Shown here piece after piece: positions 44,517-55,853 of a DNA stretch of 60,000 nucleotides (positions are counted from its first letter, which is position 1; every line of letters begins with the position of its first letter). The notes beneath the pieces are model-generated. The model made no database searches. It saw only the letters and a program-made list of their open reading frames with translations, and had not been told where the DNA came from. Location: NCBI RefSeq assembly GCF_910592395.1, contig NC_088326.1:9803001-9863000 (forward strand), given 5' to 3'. This DNA is from Lineus longissimus. Taxonomy: Eukaryota > Nemertea > Pilidiophora > Heteronemertea > Lineidae. Made by a program: the position numbers and the translations under genes.

Positions 44517-44882
44517 TTCATTCAGTAATCAGGTAGATTTAGGCAAAAAGCATGTTCGCATTCAAATATAGATAAGGCTGCATTGTTCACTTTTGAAGCA
44601 GTACAATAATCTGCGGTCATTTGAATTTAAATTTAGCAATCTCATCAAATATGCTGAATAAGGAATGAATGTATTCCAAATCTTCCCTTACATGTAGATC
44701 CGAAATACAAGCATTTAAATTATACAACGGTTTCTTGAAGTACAAGACGATTTTATGAGACTTCATAGAACATTTTCCATTGGGTGTAGATAATGGGTCG
44801 GACAGAGCATCGGTATATTGCAGTCACCCGTCAGAATGCAGATCTGATTTAGCCAGGATGTTAGTACATTCGATCACTAAAG

Positions 44883-45320
44883 ATCTGTTCTCTCCTCCGG
44901 CTGGCTATACACATGGCCGTGGTGACTGTTTTTGGGATGATTTTCACAGCGTTAATGTTTATCGTGTGTCGTTTATCCTGTACATTGCCCTGTGCAACAA
45001 ATACCCGAAATTCCAATATAAACATAACGCTATCTATGGAATGTGTGCATTTATTCCTTCGGTGTGATCTCGTGCTGGTGTGTTCAGGCTCTCTGCAGCC
45101 GACTCCAGTGTATATTTTTGCCATTAACTCGATCAATATCGGTTGAATATGGACACGAGACCAGGTGCAACCGCCACTCGAGCGACATTTTTATTCCTTT
45201 GGCCGGTAGGCGACTTTTTTTAATGTCACATCGAAGTAAGACCGATATCAGCAGAAAGTCGTCATGAATAACTGGATCGGAGCGGTTCCGATCCCCGGGC
45301 TTTATGCCAAAGCTCTTTGC
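44883..45320 (+). pseudogene. E/D' decayed PAN exon, unit 4
   Basis: PAN-like start with donor lost upstream (GTTAGT) and acceptor changed to ACTAAAG. A 9-nt deletion removes the Cys-Cys-Ala of KCCAF, and the D' T-run is one base short, breaking its frame. The most decayed of the four E copies. Confidence 0.55.
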
Positions 45321-45996
45321 TGAGGCCAAACCAAGTGCAGGACCAAGAATATTCAAATGTATTCATAGTACCAATAGTATTAATCATCACTTCGGTTCTG
45401 TTTAAAATGTACATTTAATGTACGTACGTGCGGAGTTTTAAGTTTTAGCCCCTTTCCCCACTGATCGATCGATGCATCAAATCAAATTGGCCAATCTGAT
45501 GGCTGAGAGTCAGCCTTGTTTGAAAAATTGCATCCAAAATTAAATATCGGGCATCCTAAATGTACTACCGGGGCCTGTGTGAGTAACTAATACATAAGTC
45601 GGTGGTGATATGCCCGTCGGTAAGGCAAAAACCGTGCTCAACACAAACTTGTTTCTTGAAATTTCTTATAAGAAATAAACATTCAAAAGTAAAACATTTA
45701 TTTTGGCTACTCGATACAAGCCGTTCTTAGATCGATATGATTATTCGTAAAATCGAACGATCCATCAAATATATTGCATTGTTTTTCGTGCGTTTTTGTT
45801 TAACTGATCGATACATATGGTCCAGTCAATGAATAAAAATACATTGATGCTTCACATTCAATCAGTTTGGAGCACCGGCGACAAATAGCGTCGATAGCAT
45901 GGGTCAGTGGTGCCACCTTTGAATGACGTTGAGGGTAAAGGCAAGTGCACGCACAAAATAGGTACTCTTAATTTATAATTTGTTTGATATGTACAG

Positions 45997-46237
45997 GACA
46001 AACCTGCAGTGTATTTATCTCTATCTGTGTTGCAATTCGTGTTTGAAGAACCATATTACAAGGTATGAACACAACGTTAGAGTTGGATGACTCCAACAAC
46101 ACTATTTCTTTAACTGTATTGCACATTTTCCTTGACAGGTTGGACATGTTCGATTCCACTGCCCGATTCTCCGCAATCTGGGAAGTTTATTCTTCAGTGT
46201 GGCTATGTTTCAGTTAAAAACCCACCGCTCATGTTAA
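45997..46237 (+). other. G: candidate exon pair before unit 5
   Basis: Intact splice borders and phase-0 reading, exon 45997-46062 and terminal exon 46139-46237. Confidence 0.3.
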
Positions 46238-46422
46238 TTAAGTGACTGCACTCCAAAAACATTTATTTATGAGTTGATCGTAAGATCATAGGACAGGTGT
46301 GATATATCATTGCAGTTTACCTGCGAAAATTTCAACGTAAATATGACGATGTTTAATTCTTTAGTACGATCGTTGTCCATTTCTAAAAAGTAAATTATTT
46401 GAACCACAAAAATAATCGGAGT

Positions 46423-48709
46423 ATGAACGTCCACAAGACAAGTATGCTGTTTTTGCTGCTCTTCTTTGTTTTCTGTGCAATGACCAGTACTGGAAAAGGG
46501 GCCAACCGTAAGTTATGTCGAATATTAACCCCGTGGGTTCGTGTGGCAAGACTGGCTAACCACAGAGCTCAGAAGCTGACCCTTTTGTCTGGTTTGCCCA
46601 TAACTCGCGTAACATCTGTCGTATCGACTCGAGACCAAGTGCGCATGCATTTGAAAGAATCAAAACGAGCTCGTTTTTTATCCTATCTCGACCCGAGTGA
46701 GGCGTCATGGAAGAGTATGTCAGAGATCATTCTGCACAACGTCGTTACGCCATTGGTGCTCGATTCGATCACCTTGCTACTGCGACAACAGTTGGGATGA
46801 CGTTGCGCCGTACGTAAAGCCCTGTCTACACGAGTCAACAACCTTAAACACTAACCCCATCAACAATAATCAACAAGCTGTTGAAGGTGTGCTGATGCTT
46901 GTTGAGCAAGTCCGTCCACATTGATCAACACGTGTCAATCTTTTGTCAACATTTGCTGACGGTGTGGACCTTGTCTCTATTGTGTTGCAAAGTACACCTC
47001 TTGCTTTACCCGCCGTGAGGGTAGTAATGGCTTTCCGACGTAACGTCGAACACACACAGATATGGTAGCCAGGTAGGGGGTTAATTCCATGACGTGAAAA
47101 CGACGAAATTCTCTACCCATATCAAATTGCCATGGCGAGAAATGTGGAGGTCAGCCTGGGAATCAAGTATTAATATCCTCGTACACTCTTAAAATCACCT
47201 GATCTGGTAGTACCTATTGCTCCAACTGAGAAATTAGCAAGCATCAATCTACATGTAGTTGTCTCACCTATAAACATGAAAAAATGAAGTAAAAAAATAC
47301 TATCAAAATGATTGAGAATTACCACTCTTATAGGTAAACAACTAATTTCACAGTCGGTGCAACCATATTCGATCTCGCATGGTCTTCCCTAACGATACAC
47401 GGACATAGTCCAGGACGTCAGGATATGTAGTTGTTTTACGATCCTCAACGATACGATTAGCCGCAAACAGTTTGCCTGCCAAAATAGTTTTCAATTTAAA
47501 ATGACGATGTTTAATTCCACAGTTCAATCGTAGTCCAATTTCCAAAAAGTAAGTTATTTGAACCACAAGAATAATCGGAGTATAATTAACGTCCACCAGA
47601 CAAGTATGCTGTTTTTGCTGCTCTTCTTTGTTTTCTATGCAATGACCAGTACTGTTTTAAAAAGGGGCGAACCGTACGCAAGTTGTGTCGAATATTGAAT
47701 ATCATTACAGATCTGCTCTCTGTTCCCGCTGGCTATACACATCGCAGGGGTGACTGTTATGGGAATGATTTTTACACCGTCAATCGTTATGGTTTGTCGT
47801 TTATCCTGTGCATTGCTCTGTGTAACAAATACCCAAAATGTCGTGCGTTCCAATATAAACTTTACTACTTATGCTCAGTGAAATTGAAGTCCTGTGATAT
47901 TGTCACTCTGCCTAACAGTCTATCTTGCAATATGTATAAACGAATAGGTAAGGTCTTGATATAATTATATGTAAACAAGAAAATTCAGTCTGACATATTC
48001 TGATAATGTGACATGCTCTGATAATGTCATATTGACGATTTATTGTAAAGTCTGCCGGGATAAAACATCATTTAACCTCGATTTTCACAGCATGATGTGA
48101 GATTAAACGAGTTGTGATCAGATTTATATCGATCCGTTGATTAATGTCGTATTTACATATCAAATGTCATATGCTGTAACTACTTCTACTGCTACTAATA
48201 GTGTCATTTTGACATTATTCTGACATCAATCTAAATGACGTCAGAATAATGTCAGAACGACAACCCAAGAAAGTGTATATCAAATCTTTGATGGGGAGGG
48301 GGTCCACTCTATACCTTCCAATGGTGACGATGCCATTTTGACATCATTCAAGCCCATGTTATTAGCCGTCATTTGGAAAGTAATAAAGTCCGATTAAAAT
48401 AAAGCCCAAACATATAGCTGGTCTTCGTAACGTTCTGTTTTGTTTAACGCAGATATGTCCAACCGGGCGATATTCGTGGTCAAAAGGACGCCACTTACCG
48501 GCAAAATTATAAAAACAACTAATACCACGCCTCCTGTCAGCGGTTTTGACTGTGCATTTCACTGTTTTAGGCGCTTTGATTGTAGCGCATTTGTACGAGA
48601 CGTCACAATTAAGAAATGTTACCTCCTCGACATATTTAAATATACTGAAGTCTTACGTACTGCTACGTTTGGGGGTAACGACTTAGGCCTACGGCGTCTG
48701 ACATTGTGA
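46423..48709 (+). CDS. Secreted two-PAN-domain protein, copy 5 (exons 46423-46507, 47711-47947, 48453-48709)
   Basis: Three-exon model, 192 residues from 46423 (MNVHKTSM start, as in copy 3) or 185 from 46444. Exon 2 patches read YTVNRYG, KLYYLCS and SLSCN; the change from KPN to KLY is unique to this copy. Exon 3 is nearly identical to copies 1, 2 and 4 and ends in TGA at 48707-48709. Six bases after the stop the sequence breaks into a 6.4-kb transposon-like block, so the native 3' untranslated region and polyadenylation signal are displaced. Regulation or message ends of this copy could differ from its siblings. Confidence 0.6.
47606..47710 (+). other. Alternative signal exon, unit 5
   Basis: Signal-peptide ORF from 47606, again VFYAMTST. 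The donor region reads TACGCAAGT instead of TACGTAAGT (near 47678), so the GT donor is lost. Out of frame with the PAN exon; the A exon at 46423 is the only credible leader for this copy. Confidence 0.42.
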
Positions 48710-49040
48710 ATGTATACTCTGAACCCAAGTGTTCCATTTTAGAACACAAAATTTAACACCAAATTGTAACCCATATGTAACGCGTAAAGGCGTTCTGTCT
48801 CCAAATTACACTTGGTGTTAAAGGTCTGAACACTTCCATCCAAATGTGAACACTATAGTTACAGAAAAAAACATAACACCAATATCTAAATTATGAACGC
48901 TAATGTTTATTCTAAGAACATGTTTCCATGTTAATGTTTTGAAAACTTGAACACGTCATCATGATGTAACACTTATGGAACACCATTTTGTGTTCAGTCC
49001 ATATGGTTTAGAACAGGCATGTTCAATTACAAAATGGTAA

Positions 49041-49316
49041 GAGAGCTTTCGCAAGCAAGCACCTGGTTAGACGCGGTGTAAAAGCAATGGAAGTCCTAAA
49101 ACCACACACAATAGCCGTGTATTGTCCTCGAATGGTTTGGTCGGGGTCAGCTATAATCTTCAACAAAGGAACTCCGCCACTCTATTCATTCTAACAGAAG
49201 GTCTGGACCTAGTTTCATGGAGGACTTGCATTTCTTTTACACTGGCAACAATATTTATCATCTCCTAATGTTCCAGTATACTCACTCAGTCTAACCTGTA
49301 GCTTGCGAAAGCTCTC
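49041..49316. mobile_element. 276-bp nested MITE
   Basis: Inverted ends begin GAGAGCTTTCGCAAGC (16 bp), with further inverted similarity (ACCTGGTTAGAC against ACAGGTTAGAC). No coding content. Confidence 0.7.
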
Positions 49317-50329
49317 ACTAAAAGAAGTACATGTAATATCTTCATTGTGACAACCAAGTATGTACAGTACATGTATTACCAAAAAATGGTGAAGCGAGCA
49401 TAGAAATCAACATGAACCAAGGACAACAATACTGAGACTGAGAACATACTTTTCACCTAAACTGTGTGAAATTTGAGTAACAAGAACTTTTGGATTACAC
49501 TAACACACCAGAAGTAAAGTACTAGTATTACAAATGAAACGTTCTTCCATGGCCTAGACCAAGGCCAGTTAGTCAACCATCAGACAAGTCAGACCAAGCA
49601 ACCAAAACCGAGGAGTCGGTCAATGAATTTTTTGGCAGTGCTTTAGACAGACATTGCACTTGCAGGATGTCCCAGAAAGTTTGCCTTGCCATTGTATAGA
49701 CCGTTGAAGTTAGCCACAACTAGCCATAGCCTCGTTCTGGTCTTGTAATGCAGAATTTGGTATCCATTCAATGCAAGTTCAGACAAAGTTTAGGCAATTC
49801 AATTCGAGTTTAGGCAAACCCATTGAACATGTGCACTCCAAGCTACACCCAACTGACGAGAGTGAATGTTACAGCACTAATGTGACTGGAAGAGATCAGG
49901 CAATGGAATCGATGTTACCATGTTTACAGCAGGTTATTACTAACTGGGGCCAAGCTCAAGTTTCATTTTCTTGGATCATAAATTTTCGCTCTCGCACTGT
50001 GGGACTGAACTGGGCAAACTTTTTTGGATACCATGTAAAGATACAACCTACAAGCAAGTATTAGTAAGGCTCCTAGTTTCTGCTAAAAAAATTCCTGAAA
50101 ATATATGAATACCGTATCACTGGTGTATCAGAAATTCCCTGTTACACAACAAGTTTGAAGAAATTGATGGAGGAAATTCTTGCATAACTACCCATCTAGA
50201 CACACTTCCGAGGATCCATGAACAATGAACAACAATGTTAGTCAACCATAATCGGTTGTCTCAGCTGAATGGTCATCACCTTTTCATTTGTTCAACATTC
50301 TGACTTTCAGTTCAACAAACTTTTGGTTC

Positions 50330-50570
50330 ACCTTTTTGGAAAAGAACTTGTAGGTCTTGTTCGTCTCCAGACGGCAAGGTTCCCCAATGACAAATGTCTG
50401 CAGGATGGCGAGACACATGGCGTACTTAAGAGGATACTCCACATCAAAGACGTAGCATCACAAACAATGTAGATCCCAGTCCAGTCCCCATTTCGTTTGA
50501 AAATAACCAGCTGTGGAGCTGCTCTAGCACTGGTTTTCAGTGCCTCCTTAATACCATCATCTGGGATGTC
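50330..50570 (-). other. Exon-like coding remnant in the 6.4-kb block
   Basis: Minus strand, after an acceptor GCTTTCAG: DIPDDGIKEALKTSARAAPQ, LVIFKRNGDWTGIYIVCDAT, then a frameshift near 50440 to VEYPLKYAMCLAILQTFVIG. Looks like real protein sequence from the element's own gene, now broken. Family not recognised. The rest of 49317-52018 shows only short unconvincing ORFs. Confidence 0.4.
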
Positions 50571-52018
50571 CTGAAAGCAAAAAGAAAGCATTTTGTACCA
50601 CCCCATGTTTACTTTGTTTGAGGATCAAACATCAGTATTTTAGTGACCAGTGTGGAAGGGATGAAAGTCTGCCAGGAACCTCTTGGTGAGTCCTTTCCTA
50701 TTGAATCCAACAAATTAAGCCAAGACTGTACATCTGACTACCCTAAATATAACCCTCAAAGAATGCCAAGCTATTCTTCAATGGCGCCAGTCTCTCTTAA
50801 AGCACAGTCAACAGGCATTTGGTATCAGTATTTGGGTAAGTACAGAATCAAGGCAGCTCAGAGAGCAATGATTGAACGATGCTGTGGACAAGTCCAAGGA
50901 TACTGCATCAGTCACGACCAACTTCTCATCAGAAAGCGTCACCACCAGCATATTCAATGTTCAGTTCCAACCTGTACCAGTCCAATGCACGCCTGTCATG
51001 GTCAGCAGGGGTCAGCTTAGCGCAATATGGACCATTCTTCCGAAACACAAGCGAGGGAAGTCTGCTCATTAGCATATCTCGCGCACTGCTCCTTCTTGTC
51101 AAACATCGTAGTGAAATCGTAATGGAAAACGTCTGGCTTTGCGCCAGACATTGAGACTAATAAGTGAAGAATTAATATGTAAAGAACTTCTACTTGCGCG
51201 AGACTGCTGTGATAAAATTATCATTGCAGAGACTCCGGTGACGTACACATATATTTTTTACAATCAAAAATGCCCTCAAAAGACGACATGGAATGATTAT
51301 TTTATTGATATTTCCTACTATATACCTTCCAATTATCACTTTGTACAAATAGATCGGCGTTAGGTCGCATGCTTTTCTTTCCTGGTGACACTATAAAACA
51401 AAATAGTTGCAACCCCGTAAATGCGCTATAAGTCCAATAATAAGTGACGGTGACCCGTTATAAATGTTTCGCCAGCTTCGCTTTTTTGCCGCTACGCGGC
51501 GCTTTGGGCCCTTGCGTCTAGGGTTTACACCTGATTAGATTGCTTAACATTGCACCATGTGGACAAATGATAAATGGATGGATACTACTAGCACATGTTG
51601 CAACAGTTACTGGTAGCAGGACAATCCAAGCTAAGCAGCTGACATCACTCAGTCATGTCAGTTGCCATTGCAATGAACATTATATAAACTATACCTCAAA
51701 AACTTTTACTAGGCTCTTTGTCTTTCCTTTGCCCTTGGTTACTTTTGTTCTCTCCTCAATTATGTAGATTATGTCGAGCAAAGTGCGACCATGAGATTCC
51801 TGAAAATCAATAAATCTTTTCATCATTGATGACAATATGATGCTGTTCTGAATCCTCAATGCCTGTTTTTTTCAGGACCACAAAGGAAACATCTACGTTT
51901 GGAAATGAACTCGGTCACTGCTCAACACGTTTCTATGAAATACTATATGAATACAAAGTTCCCATAATACTTGTGTGGTCAGGGGTGGACCAAGGACATC
52001 TGAAAAGAGGGGGCACAC

Positions 52019-54006
52019 GTGAGTCCCTAATCAGAGTTCCAAGTTCCATGAAGTTCCAAGTTCCAATTTCCAAGTTCCAGGGGGGCCATCTCAACATGAT
52101 TTAGGTGGTGCTTCGGAAATGTCAGTTGTTAATGTTTGGAAATTAAAGGAAAACAATGCTGTAGACGTCCTCCGATAGGTGGCGCTTGACCACATTTACC
52201 TTGTGATGCATATCGCTTAAAGGGGTCTGTCACTGGGAGTTAATGTTAGAGGGAAACCATGCGATTTCCTCCGATAGGTGACGCTTTAATACATTTACCT
52301 TGTGATGGAAAGTGCGATGGGGGCAGCAATTCTTTTCAATGTGATTTTAGCCTTCTCAGTGTTCTTCACACCATGCAACGGGGGGGGGGATGTTTGTTGT
52401 GGTGCTAATTCTCCATACTATTCAACAGAGGGGTGACAACTTTATATCTGATGGTAACCCTGTCCGTGTATCCCACACGTTTTGCTACAAAAATGTGGAC
52501 GTTCTGTTTGTGATGCATATTCTGAACGGTCAGTGTTCTCCACAGAGTTTGCACCGTTTGGCCCATTATTAGGCTGGCCCAATTTCTTTTTTGTTTGCCG
52601 TCACCCCGACCGACCCACCAAAATCATGCATACCCAAAATATTTTATTGGCATTTTAGTAATTTTCTTTAGCATCTTGGAGTTTTTCTATGGTTTTGCTA
52701 AAATCACTGAAAATTAAGAAAAACCCTCTTACCCTGTATGAATACCTTTGGTAGGGTTACTGCAAACCGACAATTAATTTGGGCCAGCCTTAGCAAGCAT
52801 CTGAACACCTGCTGAGTTTGGGTACAGAAACAAGGCCTGGACTTAATTCAGGCTTCCTTACTCATCAATCAATCTTGACAGCTTATTTGCAGATTCCTTT
52901 ACCATCAAAGAGCATGTTTAGTTGATAAGCAGTTGTAGTGACAAAATTGAAACTTCCTGTTCATCAAAGACAGGTGGAAAGGGTTTAATTAAATCTTATA
53001 TAATAGTTATAATTCTAAGATGTATTTGTAAGGCATAAATAAAGGCAAGATTTATTCTCTTGTCAATGTTCTTGAGTTGAGGATTGCAACTTGGAGCGGA
53101 TACATTTTACCCAGCATACTTGAAGGAAACTGAGGAAAGATATCAGTGAGTTTATTTGTAAACAAATATTCATTCCTATTTATCATATTTCGACCCTATA
53201 GTGAAGTTGTTATGTAGCATCATTTACTCTTTGCCCCACTCATTGATCCCCATTCATACAGGCCTACTAAACACTAAAGTACATGTACATTGCCAATTCA
53301 AATCTAATATCAAATTTATTCTGAATATAATATGCACAGATACAGGTGTGGTCCTAAAACATGCAACATGAAAAATAATGTTGTAGGTGGCCATAAATGA
53401 ATGAAATAAACAAGGATGAGTGTTACACAGTCTAGCATCACAGATTGTGTGCCAAGTAGACTGTCTCAGGCAGAGCCAATTAGGATTAGCACGGGTGACT
53501 AATCTGAGTAAACATTAGAATGAGAAAAATCTTGGGCTGGGTGGACCATTCCTGTGGATGCATACCGATACACTGGATGTTGCCAGCATTGCAGTGAATA
53601 GAATTTTATGTCCCGGGGCTAATTCCAGAGTTCAAATTGGCTAATGTTAGACCCTCCGCTGGAGTAAATGCCCGGATGACGGCATGATCTTATCAAAGAA
53701 TTTTTTCCCGCTTGTTCATTATACAGGGACTGTATATTTTCAAGCTTTACACTCTTTAACATCAACTCACAGTGAGAGACCACTTTAAATGATTTATCAG
53801 AAGGTAGTCAAGCGCCACCTATCGGAAGAAGTCCACAGCATTGTTAACATCAACTCCCGGTCAAAGACCCCTTTAAATGATACCGCCACCTACATTAAAT
53901 TTATCGAGAAATCATGAATTTTGGCATTGAATGCATTTCTGAGATGGCCCCTTGGAACTTGGAACTTGGAACTTCATGGAACTTGGAACTCTGATTAGGG
54001 AGTCCC
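52019..54006. mobile_element. 1988-bp nested element with GGAACTT-repeat inverted ends
   Basis: Long imperfect inverted repeats: TCCCTAATCAGAGTTCC followed by tandem AAGTTCC heptamers at left, mirrored at right (53940-54004). Further in, TCCGATAGGTGGCGCTT and a GGGAGTTAATGTTA-like stretch recur in inverted orientation (52150-52320 against 53760-53890). Flanked by a 9-bp direct repeat GGGGCACAC (52010-52018, 54007-54015). Interior has no supported gene. Mutator-like by target size; inference. Confidence 0.75.
52572..52789. mobile_element. 218-bp PIF/Harbinger-like MITE
   Basis: Ends GGCTGGCCCAA in inverted orientation and a TTA duplication on both sides (52569-52571, 52790-52792), the signature of PIF/Harbinger elements. 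It lies inside the 1988-bp element, which is inside the 6.4-kb block. Confidence 0.75.
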
Positions 54007-55139
54007 GGGGCACACTTAGCTCTTGTTGCAGATGTTGCATTTGAATTGCGGACCATGATCAACTGAGTGAAGTTAGGCCCAATTTTATTTTTAACACTTG
54101 AGTCAAAAGATAAGATGCTATGTGTATACTACTAGGCCGAATGTCCATAGACACGCTGAACAATGTCAAGTCCACAGCTATAGCTGCATGCTTATGAGCT
54201 GCAGCAGAACATGACCATTATGAAACTGAACACCAGTGCTGAATGGTGCACGAGTGATGCATGCACACACCTGATGGACATCACTCATCAGGCTGATGCA
54301 CACCGCTGAGCCTGAATGGTCAAATTAGCTGTAGCGTTTGTCAATATACATGTATATGACATATCCAAGTAGCAGGCGTAGGATAGTGGTGAGGAAGAGA
54401 TATAAGCTTCCTGATGTTGTCGACAACCCGTAATGTATTGTATTGTAGCCAACTGCTTGCGTGCGATGCATGCGCTTGCTTGCCATGTACGTACAGTGCA
54501 TTAGGCCTACGACGTACGATTCTGAATGGGCGTGGCCAAAATCAACTTTTTACACACTGTGTTACAAAAAAATGATGTACAACAATTGATATATGAATGC
54601 TACAGATTATACTTCACACGACGATGATCTATAAATATTCAATGATTACCCGGATTGTTTGGATTTCGGGGCTTCTCGCAATGGGCAGCTGCTCGGTGAT
54701 CTTCCTGATCAAATCGACGTCTGTCAGCTTACTTCCGCTGCGCATGCGTGTGGCGGTAAATAATGAACGGCCCCGTAACATTTCTGAACAGTTGTCGTTC
54801 TATTTCTGACGAACGATTGAACACCAGTGTTAAGCATGGTGTTCAGTACCTTAGATCAAAGGAAATATTGTGCTGAGGTTTAGTGGGTAATTTTTTGAGC
54901 TCAATAGCTGATTAATATGACTAACGGACGGAAAAATTATTATTTTTTCTTCAAATAGTTAAATCAATGTGACGCAGATGTTCCAACTTGGAACACTTAT
55001 GTTACGCACACTGAACGCATTCGAACACATGGTGTGGAAACTCAGAACAGCAATGTTCAAGACGTGAACACTAGCGCTGATGAATAAAACACATTCTGTT
55101 GTTTTTTGAACACGTCAGGCGTCCGCCCGGTTTAGAGTG
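54007..55139. other. Right part of the 6.4-kb block
   Basis: No supported gene. A 70-codon ORF at 54597-54809 has a hydrophobic stretch (VWISGLLAMGSCSVIFLI) but no other support. Its last 350 bp hold the subterminal GAACAC motifs. Confidence 0.45.
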
Positions 55140-55853
55140 AGCCGTTTGAGGTGATGAAGGAAACTAAGACTTTGCGAAGTGGGAGCATACGGCGATGAAA
55201 GTAAGTGTCTCTGGGAGAGTAGTTCCAAGTCCGTTCGCTAGGGCAGTATGTTAACTAGTGCACTGGGTAATGTGTCCATACATAATTCCCAGGACGTAAT
55301 GGCCGATCGACGTAGTGTCAGACACTGACAGGGGGAGATCAGCATAAAATAATTTACATGCAATCAACTCCTTGTACTATACAGTCTTTTACACAATTTA
55401 TTAGTCAAGATCAACTAGTTTGGTAGTTCCTATCGCTCGAACTGAGAAATAAGTAAATATTAACCATTAATTAGCTGTTTCCCTAAAAAGGTAGTATGTG
55501 AAAAATACCATCAAAATGGTTTAGAATTACTATCTTGATAGGTAAACAACTAATTTTACAGTTGGTGTAACCATATTCGATCACGCATGGTCATCCTTAA
55601 AACGATATAACGATATCGTCAAGGACGTCCGTGATACCGTTTTTTTACGATCCTCAACGATAAGGTCAAAGGCAAACATTTTACGCAACACTCTAGGCAA
55701 TACATTCCATTTCGACTCTATGCTCCTCGGCATATAGAATTTCTCATTAAGTTCGAAAACAGAACACTCGCACCTGACCAATTCAAGCAGTCGTATCGAC
55801 GACCTCTCTTCTCCATCGTGACTCGATATTCTGATCTTAATTTAATTTTTGAT

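Larger units (their letters stand above)
37023..46443 (+). repeat. Tandem macro-unit 4
   Basis: Fourth unit, 9.42 kb, no large insertion. PAN exons 38283-38519 and 39027-39283, D 39660-40019, EGF exon 40434-40693 (minus, frameshifted), cyclase exons 41144-41258, 41973-42038 (truncated) and 42670-42812, spacer F to 44882, decayed E/D' 44883-45320, G exons 45997-46237. In the cyclase and spacer part it shares rare changes with unit 1 (deletion in the middle cyclase exon; a short segment near 44480 missing from units 2 and 3), although it lies next to unit 3. Confidence 0.9.
48715..55139. mobile_element. 6.4-kb DNA-transposon-like block in unit 5
   Basis: Sits six bases after the PAN copy 5 stop; the empty site is seen in units 1 to 4. 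Ends are short inverted repeats, TACTCTGAACC at the left and, on the other strand, CACTCTAAACC at the right. The outer 300-350 bp on each side are studded with GAACAC/GTGTTC hexamers (about seven left, six right). CACT-type ends with subterminal repeats suggest the EnSpm/CACTA group, but no transposase is recognisable and the target duplication is unclear. It carries at least three nested elements. Confidence 0.65.

Noticed and set aside
50643-51154. Overlapping ORFs of 66-125 codons in the 6.4-kb block
   Set aside because: Three frames open over the same bases, no recognised motif; low-complexity text.
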